Positions 61,354-64,000 of a DNA stretch of 64,000 bases are shown in pieces. Within the stretch, counting starts at the first letter, position 1; each line of letters begins with the position of its first letter. The DNA comes from Paenibacillus sp. MAEPY2 (GTDB lineage Bacteria; Bacillota; Bacilli; Paenibacillales; Paenibacillaceae). The notes under the pieces were generated by a model. It had not been told where the DNA came from and made no database searches. It saw nothing but the letters and a program-made list of their open reading frames with translations. The position numbers were made by a program, and so were the translations under genes. Where the stretch lies: NCBI RefSeq assembly GCF_000499205.1, contig NZ_AWUK01000035.1:1-64000 (forward strand), written 5' to 3'.

Positions 61354-61515
61354 TCGATCGCTGTTACCCCAGATTTTATTGATCCACCTATTTAAAGGTG
61401 ACAATTCGGTGATAAAAGCGAAGCTTATGCTTTCGAAGCAGCTTTCTTCCAGAAAACTTTTAGCTTCACTTCTACAGATTGGTTCTGACTCTTTGTGTCG
61501 TGTAATTTTTTAAAG
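61354..61515 (+). repeat. Palindromic intergenic repeat, copy E (long form, inside the dpp operon)
   Basis: Copy lying between dppB and dppC. Weaker outer stem (TTACCCCAGATTT against AATTCGGTGATAA), inner CACCT/AGGTG where other copies have CCCTT/AAGGG (compensated), the extra segment shared with copy D (AAGCTTATGCTTTCGAAGCA onward), and a tail ending GTGTCGTGTAATTTTTT. The rest of 61263-61559 shows no gene. Confidence 0.8.
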
Positions 61516-61559
61516 TTATCTTATATGAAGTTCCATTCATCAACCCAAATGATGAATTC

Positions 61560-62564
61560 CTATTTATAACTAATTCGAGGATCAAATACGGCGTACAATA
61601 AGTCCACAATCAGGTTAATCACCACGAAGAAGAATGCCACGATCAGAATACCGCTCTGGATCACCGGATAGTCCCGCGAACTAATTGCTTCATATATATA
61701 ACGACCGACACCGGGCCAGGCAAAGATGGTTTCGGTCAGCACGGCTCCCCCCAGTAAAGATCCTGTTTGTATGCCGATGACGGTGAGCACAGGAATAAAC
61801 GCATTTTTCAACGCATGTCCATATACAACGAAAAAAGGGCCGAGTCCCTTCGCCTTCGCGGTACGGATATAATCCGAACTCATCACTTCCAGCATGCTGG
61901 AACGCGTCATCCGGGCAATAACGGCCATCGGAATCGTACCGAGCGCGATACTTGGCAGCAGCAAATGTTTCGTGACCGTCCACAGCTGATCCCACCGTCC
62001 GGCAATCATTGTATCCAGCACGTACAAGCCCGTAATGGCTTCAATCGGATCACGCGCATTCATCCTGCCGATGGATGGCAGCCAGTGCAGTTTGTTTGCA
62101 AACAGCCACTGTTCCATCAACCCAAGCCAGAAGATTGGCATCGATACACCAACCAATGCAATGACCATGCAGCAGTAATCGAACCACGAGTTATGTTTCC
62201 ACGCGCTGACGATCCCGGCATTCACGCCTATGATGATCGCAAACAGCATACTTGCCATCGTTAATTCGAGGGTTGCTGTCAGATACGGCACAATTTCCTG
62301 GGCAATGGGAACCTTGGTGCGAATGGATGTGCCAAGATCTCCCTTAAACAGATCGCCCAGATAAGCGAAATATTGTTGAAACCATGGTTTGTCCAGTCCG
62401 AGCTGGTCACGCAGGGCTTGCTTGGATTGTTCGGTGGCCTTTTGCCCGAGTATGGTCTCTGCCGGATCACCCGGAATGGCGTGGATAATGGAAAAGACGA
62501 TCAAGGTCATGCCCAGCAGCACGGGCAGTAACACGAGTACACGTTTGACGATGTAACTGTTCAC
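61560..62564 (-). CDS. dppB: Peptide ABC transporter permease, DppB/OppB family
   Basis: 334-aa permease with six helices: start YIVKRVLVLLPVLLGMTLIVFSIIHAIPGDPAETILG, then LGLDKPWFQQYFAYLGDLFKGDLGTSIRTKVPI, and the EAA-like loop DYIRTAKAKGLGPFFVVYGHALKNAFIPVLTVIG. GTG start with AGGTG eight bases upstream. The protein pairs with DppC. It follows the binding-protein gene after a long hairpin at 62591-62676. Confidence 0.94.
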   Translation of the reverse strand: MNSYIVKRVLVLLPVLLGMTLIVFSIIHAIPGDPAETILGQKATEQSKQALRDQLGLDKPWFQQYFAYLGDLFKGDLGTSIRTKVPIAQEIVPYLTATLELTMASMLFAIIIGVNAGIVSAWKHNSWFDYCCMVIALVGVSMPIFWLGLMEQWLFANKLHWLPSIGRMNARDPIEAITGLYVLDTMIAGRWDQLWTVTKHLLLPSIALGTIPMAVIARMTRSSMLEVMSSDYIRTAKAKGLGPFFVVYGHALKNAFIPVLTVIGIQTGSLLGGAVLTETIFAWPGVGRYIYEAISSRDYPVIQSGILIVAFFFVVINLIVDLLYAVFDPRISYK

Positions 62565-62590
62565 TCCTCATTCACCTGCCTTTAACGTAT

Positions 62591-62676
62591 AAAAAGCGCT
62601 GGCAGACATGCATGCTTTAGATAGTTACATCCGGATGTGGGTTCTGCCAAGCATTACGTGTTCGCCAGCGCTTTAG
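62591..62676 (-). terminator. Hairpin/attenuator between the binding-protein and permease genes
   Basis: Perfect 11-bp stem AAAGCGCTGGC (62593-62603) / GCCAGCGCTTT (62664-62674) enclosing about 60 bases, with a TTTTTAT tail on the minus strand. Inside, GGCAGA (62601-62606) can pair with TCTGCC (62643-62648), overlapping the outer stem, so two folds compete. Such a partial terminator would make more binding protein than permease. Confidence 0.75.
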
Positions 62677-62718
62677 ACTAATGAATCGTAAAAATATGAG
62701 TTTCAGCTCGTATATAAG

Positions 62719-64000
62719 TTATTCAAAATAGGCATTGGCATAGGATTCCGTACCCAATGGGGACGGTACAAAATCTTTCAGGTTCGCTTTACCTGCCAAA
62801 ATAGGTGTGGTGTGCACAAGTGGAATCCACGGAGCATCTTCCTTAATAATCACTTGCGCCTGCTTGTACAGATCCGCACGCTTGTCCTGATCCGTTTCTT
62901 TCTGCGCACTCGTCAGCAGCGTATGCAATTCTTCGTTGACGTAGAAGCTGCGGTTGTTGCCCGGGATCGCATCCTTATCCAGCAGCGTGTACAGAAAGTT
63001 ATCCGGGTCCCCGTTATCACCGGTCCAACCGAGCATGTAAATGTCGTCTTTCTCCCCGGCTTTGGCATCATCCAGATACGTTGCCCACTCCGGTGATTCG
63101 ATGTTGACGGTCACTCCGATTTTCTCAAAATCGGCCTGGATTGCTTCGGCGACCTTCTTGCCGTCAGGCATATACGGCCGGGATACCGGCATTGCATAGA
63201 ACGTTACCGGGTCAGGCAATCCGTCAGGGTAGCCAGCTTCGGCAAGCAATGCTTTTGCTTTTTCCAAGTCATAAGCGTAGTCCTCGATACTGTCGTTATA
63301 TCCCCAAAGCGTTGGCGGCATCGGATTGACCGCTGGCTGCGCTTGTCCCGCAAAGAAAGCATCAATAATGCCCTGTTTGTTTACCGCGTGGTTGAGGGCT
63401 TGTCTTACTTTCACGTTATCAAACGGTTTTTTCTTAAAGTTGAAGCCAATGTATGACACGTTAAATGGTGGACGTTCGATCTTTTGCAGCTCGCTATTCC
63501 CCTCAAGGATGGACAGATCGTCCGGGTTCAGGTCCTCCATGATATCAATCTCGCCATTTTGCAACGCATTGAAGCGAGCCGTGTTATCCGGAATGGAACG
63601 CACGATCACCTTGTTCAGCTTCGGCAGTCCCTCTTTCCAATAATTCGGATTCTTCTCCAGGGTGATGGAGTCGTTCCGCTTCCACTCTTTGAACACAAAT
63701 GGGCCTGTGCCTACCGGCTCACTTTTGAAATTTTCCTTTTTCTCCTGAATCGCGGTTGGGCTTGCAATGCCAAATGGCGTCATCGCAATGTTTTGCAGGA
63801 AAGGCGCTTGTGGCTGGTTCAGGGTGAACTCGACCGTTGTCTCGTCAATCGCTTTTACTTCCTTGATTACGCGTCCGTCTTCCGGACCAAACATGGAATC
63901 GTAATAATCGAAGGAATCCCCCTCGAATTTATATTCACTGGCCGGATCACTCCATCGGTTGAAGTTGAACACCACAGCCTCTGCGTTGAAGTCGGTACCA
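62719..64000 (-). CDS. Peptide/nickel ABC transporter substrate-binding protein, SBP_bac_5 family (5' end outside window)
   Basis: C-terminal 427 residues of an extracellular lipoprotein that delivers oligopeptides to the DppBC permeases. Family segments: NRWSDPASEYKFEGDSFDYYDSMF, IDETTVEFTLNQPQAPFLQNIAMTPFGIASPTAI, GTGPFVFKEWKRNDSITLEKNPNYW and FKKKPFDNVKVRQALNHAVNK. The frame runs off the right edge of the window, so the signal peptide and start are not visible. First visible gene of the transporter operon; its substrate cannot be told from sequence. Confidence 0.95.
   Translation of the reverse strand, partial: GTDFNAEAVVFNFNRWSDPASEYKFEGDSFDYYDSMFGPEDGRVIKEVKAIDETTVEFTLNQPQAPFLQNIAMTPFGIASPTAIQEKKENFKSEPVGTGPFVFKEWKRNDSITLEKNPNYWKEGLPKLNKVIVRSIPDNTARFNALQNGEIDIMEDLNPDDLSILEGNSELQKIERPPFNVSYIGFNFKKKPFDNVKVRQALNHAVNKQGIIDAFFAGQAQPAVNPMPPTLWGYNDSIEDYAYDLEKAKALLAEAGYPDGLPDPVTFYAMPVSRPYMPDGKKVAEAIQADFEKIGVTVNIESPEWATYLDDAKAGEKDDIYMLGWTGDNGDPDNFLYTLLDKDAIPGNNRSFYVNEELHTLLTSAQKETDQDKRADLYKQAQVIIKEDAPWIPLVHTTPILAGKANLKDFVPSPLGTESYANAYFE

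Overview
The window looks like chromosomal DNA of an endospore-forming Bacillales member, most probably Paenibacillus or a close relative. Evidence: strong AGGAGG-type ribosome binding sites, a small acid-soluble spore protein (SspH type), a spore-germination permease, a SleB-type cortex/wall hydrolase, a Ku/LigD repair locus, a CIRCE element in front of htpG, and moderate GC content. The genus assignment is inference. No rRNA, tRNA, CRISPR array, prophage or intact insertion sequence was seen.

Layout. 0-3.3 kb: a minus-strand t6A operon tsaE-tsaB-rimI-tsaD, interrupted by a 170-180 bp MITE-like element. 3.5-9.6 kb: sspH, a small unknown gene, then ku, catE, a GerAB-type permease and a two-piece LigD (ligase and polymerase as separate proteins), which together make a minimal NHEJ system beside spore genes. 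9.6-17.6 kb: a YitT-family protein, cardiolipin synthase, a CBS/CorC transporter, an AI-2E-family transporter, and a small Zn-ribbon protein with an ABC exporter behind a dyad operator. 17.6-36.3 kb: one minus-strand exopolysaccharide operon of about 18 genes. It holds a CpsB phosphatase, CpsC/CpsD kinase pair, GalU, priming transferase, UDP-xylose synthase, five GT4 glycosyltransferases, Wzy, Wzx, ManC, Ugd, an LCP ligase, VanZ and a small membrane protein. A structured RNA between cpsD and galU sits where the EAR/epsC antitermination RNA sits in Bacillus.

36.4-43.2 kb: a PilZ-like protein divergent from an XRE regulator, a small ORF, and glutamate synthase large subunit with a 280-nt leader that can form alternative hairpins. 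43.3-48 kb: a YhgE/Pip membrane protein with its TetR regulator, and a UgtP-like glycosyltransferase. 48-56.7 kb: SleB-like hydrolase, ThpR, D-2-hydroxyacid dehydrogenase, Trm11-like methyltransferase, chemoreceptor, LLM oxidoreductase and dGTPase. 57.2-64 kb: htpG with CIRCE, then a dpp/opp-type peptide ABC transporter (permeases plus a binding protein cut by the window end).

The least explained signals are non-coding. A family of about 150-bp palindromic repeats has five copies and one fragment, four of the copies between 56.9 and 61.5 kb, and its hairpin shows compensatory base changes between copies. A second inverted-repeat element lies at 59.86-60.05 kb, and a MITE-like element at 1.8-1.97 kb. 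A GATACANNNTGTATC operator links the XRE regulator gene to a distant ABC-transporter operon.
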